This document shows, in pieces, positions 36,494-45,232 of a stretch of 64,000 bases of DNA. The stretch covers positions 17,116-81,115 of the forward strand of contig JAGROY010000137.1 of NCBI GenBank assembly GCA_020439995.1, read 5' to 3'. This stretch comes from Verrucomicrobiia bacterium. GTDB taxonomy: Bacteria > Verrucomicrobiota > Verrucomicrobiia > Verrucomicrobiales > DEV007. Position numbers and translations under genes: made by a program. The notes below the pieces were generated by a model. It was given only the letters and a program-made list of their open reading frames with translations, was not told where the DNA came from and ran no database searches. Each line of letters opens with the position of its first letter. Within the stretch, counting starts at the first letter, position 1.

Positions 36494-37603
36494 TCAGCGG
36501 GCGTAGACTGGCACCAGGTCCTTCGGCATCTGGAGAATAATCAGGGCCATCGCGGTGGCGTAGGCATTTCCCTGGCTGGCGCTCCAGCCGCCACCAGCTT
36601 GCCGCATGGCGAGGAGCGATTGCCGGATCTCAGGGTACCATTGATTCCACTCTTCGCCTCCCGCGTGCCACATCGCCTGCACCGCGTAGTAGTGCCCGTA
36701 GAAAAAGTGCCCACCTGCAGAGGCCTTATTCTTTTTGATGTAATCGAGCCCGGTCTTGATCTCCTTTCCGTCGTAGATGCCGGCGCTGTACAGCGAGACA
36801 ACCCCTGCGGCAGTAAGGGCAAAAGTCGAGTGACCACCTGAAAGAGTATAGCGGAATCCGCCCGTCGGATCGTGGCTTTTCTTCACGTAGTCGATGGCAT
36901 TGTCGCGAACTTTGTCAGGGACATTGATGCCTGCGTCACGCGCACCCCGCAGTGCCATGATCTGGCATACCGTGATCGAAAGATCGGCGTCGGTAGGGGA
37001 GGGCGAATAGCGCCAGCCTCCGTCTTTGTTTTGCGCGTAAAGGATCAGTTTCACTGCTGCCCGCAGTTTTTCCTCAAGCGATTTCTTGCGCGTCATGCCG
37101 TATGCCTGGGAAAGGAACAGCGTTGCGAACCCGTGGCCGTACATGTTGCCGTAGCCGTTCGATGTACGGGCAATGTAGCCACTGGTGTGCGTGTTGCGGA
37201 CGATGAAGTCGATACAGTTTTCAACTTCCTTCCCGTATTTTCCGCGCCCGGGAACGTTGCCTCCGCAAAGAAAAGCCAGCCCAGCCAGACCGGAAATAGC
37301 GACGCTGCCGTCCGCTCCGCTGTTGCCGAATGAGCCCCGGTTCGGTCCGGTCTTGATCTGTGCCTTGGCCAGGTAAGCGAGTCCTTTTTCAATCGCGCTT
37401 TCGGTTTCCGGTGTGATCAGTTCAGCTGCGGTTTTTGTTGTGCTGGCGAAAGCAGGGCCGCCTCCACTGTCCTCTCCCTCCTGGGCGAGAAGCTGCGGGA
37501 GACCAGTTAATCCTAACATTCCCATACCCGCACCAGCGAGGAATCCCCGCCTGCTGGCAAGCGTTCGATACGGAAAATCGCGGTGTTGGTCGGTTCGGTT
37601 CAT
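36494..37603 (-). CDS. Tat-exported prenyltransferase/squalene-cyclase-repeat protein
   Basis: 369 residues from the ATG at 37603, one base after the upstream gene stop (TAAGATG). The frame is open to 37927 but that part overlaps the upstream gene in another frame. A twin-arginine signal is visible (S17-R-R-G-F-L22 then AGAGMGMLGLTGLPQLLAQ). The body has QW-like alpha/alpha-barrel repeats of the prenyltransferase/squalene oxidase type: AIEKGLAYLAKAQ, RAAVKLILYAQNKDGGWRYSP, KKSHDPTGGFRYTLSGG, LLAMRQAGGGWSASQG. No DxDD or DxDDTA catalytic motif is evident, so a binding role is as likely as an enzymatic one. Co-transcribed with the BatA/PQQ fusion gene. Confidence 0.85.
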   Translation of the reverse strand: MNRTDQHRDFPYRTLASRRGFLAGAGMGMLGLTGLPQLLAQEGEDSGGGPAFASTTKTAAELITPETESAIEKGLAYLAKAQIKTGPNRGSFGNSGADGSVAISGLAGLAFLCGGNVPGRGKYGKEVENCIDFIVRNTHTSGYIARTSNGYGNMYGHGFATLFLSQAYGMTRKKSLEEKLRAAVKLILYAQNKDGGWRYSPSPTDADLSITVCQIMALRGARDAGINVPDKVRDNAIDYVKKSHDPTGGFRYTLSGGHSTFALTAAGVVSLYSAGIYDGKEIKTGLDYIKKNKASAGGHFFYGHYYAVQAMWHAGGEEWNQWYPEIRQSLLAMRQAGGGWSASQGNAYATAMALIILQMPKDLVPVYAR

Positions 37604-37604
37604 C

Positions 37605-40600
37605 TTACTTGATTTCGAATGCGCGCATCTCCCCCGGCGACATTGAGTAGAGCCGTGTTCCATCTGAGAACAGGCTGCCTGGAGGTTCTTCGCTGCCATC
37701 GATAGAAATGGTGGCCAATTCCTTGCCGGTTTCGGCATCCAGGCGGACGATGGCATTTTCAAGCGGTGCGTAGATGGCTCCCGCCGTGACCAGGCCATTG
37801 CCAAACTGCGGGGACGTCTTCGTTTCCCACGCGATGCGCCCACCTCTGGCTTCATAACAGCGGACGAGGTCCATGCCGCGCACGAAAATTCGCCCGCTGG
37901 AGAATCCCATGATGCTGGCGGCGGCACCTAGTCCATCTGGATTCTTGGGGGCCTCCCACAGGAACTCGCCGGACACGCGTGAAAAGGCCAGCATTCGATC
38001 GCAATCTGATGGCAGAAGGATCACCGTGCCACCGTGGACGAGAACGGTATCGGTGTTCCAGCCATCCGGTCGCGCCTGTCCGGTGTTCATCATGTTAACA
38101 ATCTGGCGTGCCTGCACCTGAATGTTCATGTTGGCAACGCTTGTTCGTAATGCCGCAGAAATCGGGCGTGTGTACGTGGTGCACCAGCGGATCTCGCCGG
38201 AATGGGTGTCCATGCAGGCCACTGCTCCCGCACCTGTGGCGATGAGAGCGTCTGAGCCTGTGACGGTGACATCGATGGCGGCGGTGGACAGGCACTCTGC
38301 GGGTTCCTGGCAGATTTGTGTGCGACGCTTGGTCAGGCCGGTTGCGGCATCGATGATGACGAGCCACACCTGCCTACCTTCGTGCACTGCGACCGCCAGC
38401 GTGCCGCCGGGAGCGGGTTCCGGTTTGCTGGAAAAGCTGATAGTGCCATTGGCGCTAATGTTAGGCTCATTGGCGCGGCGGGTCCACAACAGCTTGCCGG
38501 TGCGAATATCATAAGCTGCCAGGCGATTGTCCCGCGCGCGTGTCATCTCCCGGGCACCGTAGGCCATGCGTTGCTGTTCGTCAGGATCGAGCGCTACCGG
38601 AACGACGCCAGTCAGCTCTTCTTCTGCAAAGTCCAGCGTCTGGCCTTCTACAGTAAAGAGAGTTCCGTTCCAGGCCAACGACAACTGGGCGGCATAGTCG
38701 CGGAAGAAATAGGCATCGCGCTGCAGTCCGAACGGAGCGGTTGAGCCGCTGCGCATTCCCAGCCAGCGTGCTTCACCGGTCGATGCGTTGATGGCTGCCA
38801 GTCGCTCTTCATTGCGGAAGATGACGTTGTTGCGATCGATCGAGATCTGGCCAACTGGTTCGTGATGCTGTTGCTTCCACGAGTTGCGCAGTCCGATGTC
38901 GGTCAAGTTGGCGTTTGCGGCGGCGGGGTAGTTGTAAGGGCGTGCATTTTCGCCCGGCTTGCGCTTGGGAGGATCGGGAATGACAGGCCAGTCGGCTGGC
39001 AGGTTGAGAGTGAAAGGTTGTTCCCAGGCCAGCGAGAATCGCGACGGTGCGGTGGCAAAGTCCGCTGGCACTGATGATTCCGCAGTGGAGTTGCTGCCCG
39101 CCAGTTGCAGCTGGTCACTGCGGGCGCTTGCGATATCGGTTTCGACTGCGGCGATGAAGCTGCGGGGCAGCGCGCCCGCGGAGTTTTTCAAATCAGTGAG
39201 TACTTCTGCGGCCCGGTCCGGCCCGCCGCTGCGGGCCTCGGCTACAGCGAGTCGCTTGAGTATCTCAGTGCGGCTCACCGTTAAAGCAGGGTGATGATCG
39301 AGCAGTTTGCGAAGCACTCGGGCTGCGCCGAAATACTCCATGTCATCGAGCATGTAGCAGGCCAGTTCGAAAGCGCTGTCGTCACCGATCGAGCTCAGGA
39401 AAAAGCGCGACACGACTTCTCCAAGCACTTGGCGCCGCTCGGAAGGAGTTGCCGCAGCCAGCAGTGCTTCCGCATCCCCATCCGCCTTCAATTGATAAGC
39501 TTTCAGTGCCTCGGGTGGTAGCTGGGCGAGCGTGGCTTCGATCTCTGACACTACCGGCTTGTACACTTGATAGCTATAGTCTCCCCGTTCGACTTTCCAG
39601 TCATCGCGTGTGAAGAGCGTGTCAGCACTGGTATCGAGCGCCTTTTGCCAAAGCACAGTAGCCAGTTCATAGCGCTTTTGATTTACCAGATCGTCGGCTT
39701 GAGCAAGGATATCGCCGATTTCTTCGTTGGTTTTCAATTGAGGCCCGCTAAGCTCCTGAAGCGCGCCCGGAGCATCGGGATCCTGAACCCGCACCCCTCC
39801 AATGATGATGGCTTGCGCGTGCACCTGCGAGTCCGGGGCAGTGGCGATCGTGGTTGCGATCATGATAGCCGCTGCACGTGCCATCGATCTTCCGCCCTGA
39901 TTGAAAGAGCGAGGTTTCACCGCTCTCCGCTGAGCGGCAATCCGCCAGCCGTAAAAAAGTTCCACTGCCATCAGCGCCAGCACCGCGTAGAGGACGTAGC
40001 GCCAGATGCCGCTTTTCTCGGATTCTTCATCCAGCGCTTCAAAGCTTTCGGGCGACTGAACATAGCCGATGCCAGCCTGGGCGAGATCGCGTGACACGGC
40101 TTCGCGTGACGCGATGGCAAGGTCGCTTTCGGCGAGTTCCAGATTCGCTGCGTAGAGAATGTCCTGTTGGGCCGAGCCGTCGGTGGGACGGACCGATACC
40201 GTGTAGAACCCCGGCGTCGCCGTGTCTGTGAACTCGGCAACCCAGTTTGTCGCTCCTGTGCCAGAGCCTTCGGCAGGGCGTGCCTGAACGGTACGGCTTT
40301 CGGCGGATGGTTCAGTCACAATCACGTCAGGCCGGAACCGGGACAGGTCGACATTCTGAGAAATGGCTGAGCCGACTCCGATCTCGCCCTCTCTGACATT
40401 GCTCTGTGCCACGTGGCGGGTGATTTCCTGCATGACGACCAGGTAGCTGATGTCGAGCGGCCAGTTGCTCCAGTCGACGTCCATCGAAGTCGTGATCGCG
40501 AGAACATTGCCTTTTCCGAACGGGCGCTCGACGATGGCTGGTGACTTGTCATCGGTGCTGAAGTTCGCGAGCACCGCAGTCACGGCCGGTGCTTCTTCAT

Positions 40601-42227
40601 CTGTGGTGGCGGTTGGCTCTGGAGGAAGTGAAGTCTTCCACCACTGGAAAACCTTCACATTGCTGCGCAGTGGATTTTGTCCACCTTCGAACACCTTAAA
40701 GATGGCGTGCTGAGCATTCTGTGGATCAAAGTAAGTCCACGTCTGCTCTGTTTCGTCACCTTCCACTGACTCCAGTCGTACGGGGAGAAGTCCCTGGCCG
40801 TTGCGGAACAGTTTGTCATTCCAGTCGTTCTGATCGATCTGATCTCCTAACGAAACCACCAATCCGCCGCCACCGCGCACCCAGTTTTCCAGGGCGATGC
40901 GCCGGTCGTCTGGAATGGCATACACGTTGCAAAGATAGATCACTTGGAATGGATCAAGTTCGAGCGTGGAAAATTCGCTCTCATCGACCACTGTCGTCGA
41001 CACTCCTGAGCGTGTGTTGCCCCGTGGGGCCAGTGCTCTGGTCAGGAAGTAGGTTTCACTTTGGCCAAACGTTCCCGAAGGGTCGCCATCAACTACCAGC
41101 ACCCGAATGCCTGAGGAAAGGCGAACTGGAAAGTACCGCTCGTCATCGTCTGGAAGTGCATCGGTCGTGTCGTCGCTCGTTCCGGAAATCCTAGCGTGGA
41201 GTGGCACCGGCGGCAGCACGACGGTCTCTGCTCCTTCTGGCCCTGCCGGTGCGTCGGGGAGGGCAACATTGAATGTCGCTGTGCCGGTTCCTTTTGCAGG
41301 AATGGGCTCCAAGTCCGCTGTCTGAGGCGCTCCAGTGCCTGCCGCAAGGCTCACTTTTGCACCGCTTACCTCGCGCTCGCTGTAGTTGCGAACGACCACC
41401 GAGAAGCGCGACATGGTGCCGGCGACGAGGGCGACATCTGCCGGGGCAATGGCTTCAATCGCAAGGTTGCCGCGCTGCTCACCTGCAAGGTCGATGACCC
41501 AGGCGCCGTTCGCTTTTTCACTGATGCGCTGAATGGATTCGAGCAGGGTCGAATCGATCCCCGGTTCTTTCGCCGATGCCCAGTCCTTTGCCCGCATATC
41601 CGTGATGACGTAGACGGACTGGTTGACAGCCCGCTCGGTGCCATCGCCTAGAATTTTTTCCACTTCGAGCATTGCACTGGCGAGGTTGCCCGCACTGGGA
41701 GCTGGGAGGAGATCTTTCAATTCTTCGAGGATCTGGCTGGTGACGTCTTCCGTAAGCGGAACACCATTGAAGAGAGGTTCCGCCGGATTTGAGGTGCGCA
41801 GGATCGTGATGGAGTCCGCCGAGTCGCTTGTGGCCAGATCGCTGATCCAGTTGCGCAGGAGCTTGCTGGCTTCTTCGGCCGGAGACGAAATGCCGGAGCG
41901 CGCCTTCATGCTGAGCGAATCATCCAGGACGATGATCCGATCCGTCCGGGCATCACCAAGGGAACCGCCAGCAGCACCTTGATTGAAAAAAGGTTGAGCA
42001 AGCGCGGCACCAAACAGGGCCACGATCAGGCAGCGCATCGCCAGCAGCAGCAGCTCTTCCAGCTTCACCCGTCGCCTCCGCACTTTATACGCGCGGCGCA
42101 GGAATTCCATGGCCGCCCAGTCGACACGCTTGAACCTGCGCTTATTCAGAATGTGAATAAGGATCGGTGCCGCTGTGGCGATCAGGCCGGCGATAGCGAG
42201 TGCTGGTATGGAAAAGCTTGGGAACAA
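37605..42227 (-). CDS. BatA-like VWA membrane protein fused to PQQ-type beta-propeller
   Basis: 1540 residues. Residues 1-770 are a BatA-like aerotolerance protein: two N-terminal helices around ILIHILNKRRFKRVDWAAMEFLRRA, a VWA metal site (D102-D-S-L-S106), a GATase-like segment (IRVLVVDGDPSGT) and a membrane helix at 742-764. At 782-806 a second signal-like stretch begins at an internal Met (MARAAAIMIATTIATA, then QVHAQA). Residues about 840-1100 form a helical, TPR-like region and about 1170-1540 a PQQ/WD-type propeller (ASTGEARWLGM, RTGKLLWTRR, HSGEIRWCTTY, VSGEFLWEAP, GGRIAWETKT, AETGKELATI). The internal signal, preceded by GGCGGAAGATCG before ATG 39884, suggests two former genes. Follows the DUF58 gene. 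Confidence 0.87.
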   Translation of the reverse strand: MFPSFSIPALAIAGLIATAAPILIHILNKRRFKRVDWAAMEFLRRAYKVRRRRVKLEELLLLAMRCLIVALFGAALAQPFFNQGAAGGSLGDARTDRIIVLDDSLSMKARSGISSPAEEASKLLRNWISDLATSDSADSITILRTSNPAEPLFNGVPLTEDVTSQILEELKDLLPAPSAGNLASAMLEVEKILGDGTERAVNQSVYVITDMRAKDWASAKEPGIDSTLLESIQRISEKANGAWVIDLAGEQRGNLAIEAIAPADVALVAGTMSRFSVVVRNYSEREVSGAKVSLAAGTGAPQTADLEPIPAKGTGTATFNVALPDAPAGPEGAETVVLPPVPLHARISGTSDDTTDALPDDDERYFPVRLSSGIRVLVVDGDPSGTFGQSETYFLTRALAPRGNTRSGVSTTVVDESEFSTLELDPFQVIYLCNVYAIPDDRRIALENWVRGGGGLVVSLGDQIDQNDWNDKLFRNGQGLLPVRLESVEGDETEQTWTYFDPQNAQHAIFKVFEGGQNPLRSNVKVFQWWKTSLPPEPTATTDEEAPAVTAVLANFSTDDKSPAIVERPFGKGNVLAITTSMDVDWSNWPLDISYLVVMQEITRHVAQSNVREGEIGVGSAISQNVDLSRFRPDVIVTEPSAESRTVQARPAEGSGTGATNWVAEFTDTATPGFYTVSVRPTDGSAQQDILYAANLELAESDLAIASREAVSRDLAQAGIGYVQSPESFEALDEESEKSGIWRYVLYAVLALMAVELFYGWRIAAQRRAVKPRSFNQGGRSMARAAAIMIATTIATAPDSQVHAQAIIIGGVRVQDPDAPGALQELSGPQLKTNEEIGDILAQADDLVNQKRYELATVLWQKALDTSADTLFTRDDWKVERGDYSYQVYKPVVSEIEATLAQLPPEALKAYQLKADGDAEALLAAATPSERRQVLGEVVSRFFLSSIGDDSAFELACYMLDDMEYFGAARVLRKLLDHHPALTVSRTEILKRLAVAEARSGGPDRAAEVLTDLKNSAGALPRSFIAAVETDIASARSDQLQLAGSNSTAESSVPADFATAPSRFSLAWEQPFTLNLPADWPVIPDPPKRKPGENARPYNYPAAANANLTDIGLRNSWKQQHHEPVGQISIDRNNVIFRNEERLAAINASTGEARWLGMRSGSTAPFGLQRDAYFFRDYAAQLSLAWNGTLFTVEGQTLDFAEEELTGVVPVALDPDEQQRMAYGAREMTRARDNRLAAYDIRTGKLLWTRRANEPNISANGTISFSSKPEPAPGGTLAVAVHEGRQVWLVIIDAATGLTKRRTQICQEPAECLSTAAIDVTVTGSDALIATGAGAVACMDTHSGEIRWCTTYTRPISAALRTSVANMNIQVQARQIVNMMNTGQARPDGWNTDTVLVHGGTVILLPSDCDRMLAFSRVSGEFLWEAPKNPDGLGAAASIMGFSSGRIFVRGMDLVRCYEARGGRIAWETKTSPQFGNGLVTAGAIYAPLENAIVRLDAETGKELATISIDGSEEPPGSLFSDGTRLYSMSPGEMRAFEIK

Positions 42228-42248
42228 ATCGTAAAATGGGTGGTAGTG

Positions 42249-43160
42249 TCAGGATTTGCGCGAAGTGCTCTTACGGAAGTTCAGGTACTCGGACAAGACG
42301 GCATCCAGCGGCTGCTTTGTATTCACGAGCCGGTAGTCGACACCGATGGAGGCGCAGGTTTTCTGTGTGGATTTGAGGAACTTCTCGACTTCGTCCAGAT
42401 ACGCCTGCTGCAGTGCGCGCGGATCGGCTTCGATTTCGTCCTCGATGTCCTCCAGTCCTATGAAGCGTGTGTTCTCATCGAAGGGAAACGTCAGTTCGTG
42501 GTCGTGCATGATGTGAAACAGAATCACATCATGCTTGCGCAGCCGGAACTGCTGGAGCGCATCCTTCAGCGTTTTCTCGTCGACCATGAGATCGGAGAAA
42601 ATGGCGACGATGCCGCGCTGACGAATCTGCCCGGCAAGCTTGACGAAGACATCGCTGACGTCTGTTGCTTCGTCCGGTTCCAGCTGCTCTAGCATGTGTA
42701 CCATCTGCCGCAGGTGGTTGGCCCGGGAGCTGGCGGGAAGGACGTCCTTGATTTTGTTATTGAATGTCACCAAGCCGACTGCGTCCTGTTGTTGCTGGAG
42801 CAAATGTGCCAGCGACGCAGCAGCTGTCGCCGCGTAGTCGAACTTTGACCAACCCGGGCTGCCGTAGGCCATCGACTTGCTGGCATCGATGATCACGGTG
42901 CACTTGAGGTTCGTCTCTTCCTCGTATTCCTTGATGTAGAGCCGGTCTGTCTTCGACCAGACTTTCCAGTCGATGTGCTTCAGTTCATCGCCCGGCGCAT
43001 ACTCGCGGTGGCCAGCGAACTCGATCGCGAATCCATGGTAGGGGCTGCGATGCATTCCGGTGATGAATCCTTCGACCACCATGCGCGCACGGATTTCGAG
43101 CCGCTTGATGCGGTCGAGCACTTCAGGGTCGAGGTAGCCCTCTGGCTTGGTGGTAGACAT
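42249..43160 (-). CDS. DUF58 domain protein
   Basis: 303 residues from the ATG at 43160; a GTG one codon upstream is less likely. DUF58 signature at 51-82: HREYAPGDELKHIDWKVWSKTD followed by RLYIKEYEEE. The VWA-like metal motif D92-A-S-K-S96 is present. Starts with a helical N-terminus (VLDRIKRLEIRARMVVEG). DUF58 proteins are regular partners of MoxR ATPases, whose precise task is not firmly known; they are thought to help assemble or activate envelope metalloproteins. Here it follows the MoxR gene by 26 bases and precedes the BatA/PQQ gene by 21 bases. Confidence 0.95.
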   Translation of the reverse strand: MSTTKPEGYLDPEVLDRIKRLEIRARMVVEGFITGMHRSPYHGFAIEFAGHREYAPGDELKHIDWKVWSKTDRLYIKEYEEETNLKCTVIIDASKSMAYGSPGWSKFDYAATAAASLAHLLQQQQDAVGLVTFNNKIKDVLPASSRANHLRQMVHMLEQLEPDEATDVSDVFVKLAGQIRQRGIVAIFSDLMVDEKTLKDALQQFRLRKHDVILFHIMHDHELTFPFDENTRFIGLEDIEDEIEADPRALQQAYLDEVEKFLKSTQKTCASIGVDYRLVNTKQPLDAVLSEYLNFRKSTSRKS

Positions 43161-43186
43161 CACTCAGTGGCGCGCGGCGGGCGAGA

Positions 43187-44245
43187 TTAAGCGGCGGTCA
43201 GGGCTGCTTTCAACTCTGGAACGACTTCGTCTTTGTCCGCCCGCTCGGAAACGTGCTCGAGCAGCTTGTCAACGACATGGTCGCTGGTGATGCCGCTCGA
43301 TTCCGCACCAAACGTGGTGATCAAGCGATGGCGCAGCACCGCGTGGGCAACAGATTTGAGATCGGCAGTGGATGCGGCAGATTTGCCATTCATCACAGCG
43401 CGGGCTTTTGCTCCCAGTAGCAGGAATTGCACAGCTCGCGGTCCAGCACCCCAGCTAAGCAGGTCGCTGATGAAATCCGGCACGTCGCCTTCCAGCACGC
43501 GAGTGGAGCGCACAAGGCGCAGCGCGTAGTGAATCACATGCGCAGGAACAGGCACCCGGCGTACGAGTTTCTGGATGTTGCTGATCTCTTCGCCGGAAAG
43601 GACAGCCGCCACCTTGGTGTTCACCTGCGATGTTGTCGTCGATGCCACTTGATACTCCTCGTCATAGGAGGGGTACTTCACGAACACTTTGAACATGAAA
43701 CGGTCCTGCTGGGCTTCGGGTAGAGTGTAAGTGCCCTCCTGCTCGATGGGGTTCTGGGTGGCGAGAACGAAGAAGGGATCCGGCAGGCTGTGGCGCTGGC
43801 CGCCGACCGTGACCTGGCGCTCCTGCATCGCTTCCAGCAGTGCGGCCTGAGTCTTTGGCGGTGTTCTGTTGATCTCGTCGGCGAGAATGATGTTGGCAAA
43901 GATCGGGCCATTGATGAATCTGAACTCGCGCGCACCGGAGAGTTTGTCTTCCTGTAAGACTTCGGTGCCGGTAATGTCTGACGGCATCAGGTCCGGCGTG
44001 AACTGCACACGATTGAACGACATCTTTAACGAATCCGCCAGCGTGCTCACCATCAGCGTTTTTGCCAGGCCTGGTACCCCTTCCAGCAGGCAGTGGCCGC
44101 GGGCGAAGATTGCCATGAGCAACTGGTCGATCACCTCGTGTTGCCCGATAATCACTTTTGCCAGCTCCGTGCGGACTTTGCCCGTGGCATCCTTCACGGA
44201 TTCCAGTTGCTGGAGGTCTTCGTCGTTCATGTGTTCGTCTGCCAT
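43187..44245 (-). CDS. MoxR family AAA+ ATPase
   Basis: 352 residues. Walker A at 56-63 (GVPGLAKT), Walker B with D123-E124 ([23 protein letters not shown]), sensor region [27 protein letters not shown], and the C-terminal lid domain. MoxR proteins are chaperone-like AAA ATPases usually encoded with DUF58 and VWA proteins, as here. The MoxR-DUF58-BatA order is classical. It lies 24 bases after the stop of the HEAT-repeat gene and so may share a promoter with the upstream protease block. All catalytic residues appear intact. Confidence 0.97.
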   Translation of the reverse strand: MADEHMNDEDLQQLESVKDATGKVRTELAKVIIGQHEVIDQLLMAIFARGHCLLEGVPGLAKTLMVSTLADSLKMSFNRVQFTPDLMPSDITGTEVLQEDKLSGAREFRFINGPIFANIILADEINRTPPKTQAALLEAMQERQVTVGGQRHSLPDPFFVLATQNPIEQEGTYTLPEAQQDRFMFKVFVKYPSYDEEYQVASTTTSQVNTKVAAVLSGEEISNIQKLVRRVPVPAHVIHYALRLVRSTRVLEGDVPDFISDLLSWGAGPRAVQFLLLGAKARAVMNGKSAASTADLKSVAHAVLRHRLITTFGAESSGITSDHVVDKLLEHVSERADKDEVVPELKAALTAA

Positions 44246-44269
44246 AAGAATCTTGTAGGTGTAAAATAT

Positions 44270-45232
44270 TCAGGCTCCGTCAAAGTGGAGCTTTGCGGTG
44301 GGCGCATCCTTCTTGAGCCAGTCCTTCCATTGTTCGATGAACGGGCGGCGCACCTCCGGGGCGTGTCCGGCTCGGTAGCCGAAACGCTGTCCTGTTAGTT
44401 TTTTTAAGATGTTCACGCTGTTGAATCGAATGTGAGTGTCGTGCTTCTGGTAGTCGTCCGGAAGTGTGGTGTCGAGCAGCGAGATGAATGCGGACAAACA
44501 TTCGTCCGATTTCAGCTCATAAAACGCCAGTGCGGCGTGGAATCGGACGCGTGGATCCGGGTCGGTAAGCAGTGGCCGGAGGTCTGGGATGGCTTCCGCG
44601 CCTTTGATGTCGGCCAGGCCCTGGCAGGCGATGGCGCGGGCAGTGGCCTCGGGCATTGAAATTCCCCGACGCAAAACATCGGCGTCGTTCCCGGTGACGG
44701 TGCGATCGATGGCGGTGCGCACAGCGTCCCAGACGGAGCGTTGTTTGACGGGGACGGAATTTGCAGCCTGCAACAGAGCCGCTGCCAGTCCCTCGTAGCG
44801 TTCGGTGCTGATGGCGGTTGCTGCCAGGTAGAGCAGGAATTCTCTTCGTGTTGGCGTATTGTGGTGCAGCACTTGACAGATGCGGCGGCGCTTTTCCAGA
44901 GAAAGTCCAGGCTTGTCGAATTCCTGAATCAAGCGCTGGTGGGGAAGGGATGCCATGCGCATAAGGGTCGCCGTGGCTTCATCTCTTGTGGCGAATTCTT
45001 CGGCGTCCAGATGCTCAAGCGCCTGTTCGAATTCAGCCAATCGCTCGGGCGTCCAGACCAGATCGGAGAGGCAACGCTCGACGCCAGCTCGCGTATGGTC
45101 ATAGCCGACGGCTTCAAGAGTCGTGTCCCCGGCGTCGTCCCCACTGGCGGTGGCCTGCGGCAGCAGCGCGAAGACGAACATCGCCAGCAGCAGCTTTTCA
45201 AGCAAGAGACGGCTGTGAGACGTATTGATCAC
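44270..45232 (-). CDS. Secreted HEAT-repeat protein
   Basis: 320 residues from a GTG at 45232, which forms a GTGA overlap with the upstream gene stop. A signal peptide is present (LLLEKLLLAMFVFALLPQATAS). HEAT-type helical repeats are seen in the second half: EATARAIACQGLADIKGAEAIPDL then LLTDPDPRVRFHAALAFYELKS. The last part (LKKLTGQRFGYRAGHAPEVRRPFIEQWKDWLKK) is the usual end of HEAT proteins with a GYxxxA motif in PVC bacteria. It probably serves as a binding scaffold in the periplasm. Third gene in the protease block, directly upstream of moxR. Confidence 0.85.
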   Translation of the reverse strand: MINTSHSRLLLEKLLLAMFVFALLPQATASGDDAGDTTLEAVGYDHTRAGVERCLSDLVWTPERLAEFEQALEHLDAEEFATRDEATATLMRMASLPHQRLIQEFDKPGLSLEKRRRICQVLHHNTPTRREFLLYLAATAISTERYEGLAAALLQAANSVPVKQRSVWDAVRTAIDRTVTGNDADVLRRGISMPEATARAIACQGLADIKGAEAIPDLRPLLTDPDPRVRFHAALAFYELKSDECLSAFISLLDTTLPDDYQKHDTHIRFNSVNILKKLTGQRFGYRAGHAPEVRRPFIEQWKDWLKKDAPTAKLHFDGA

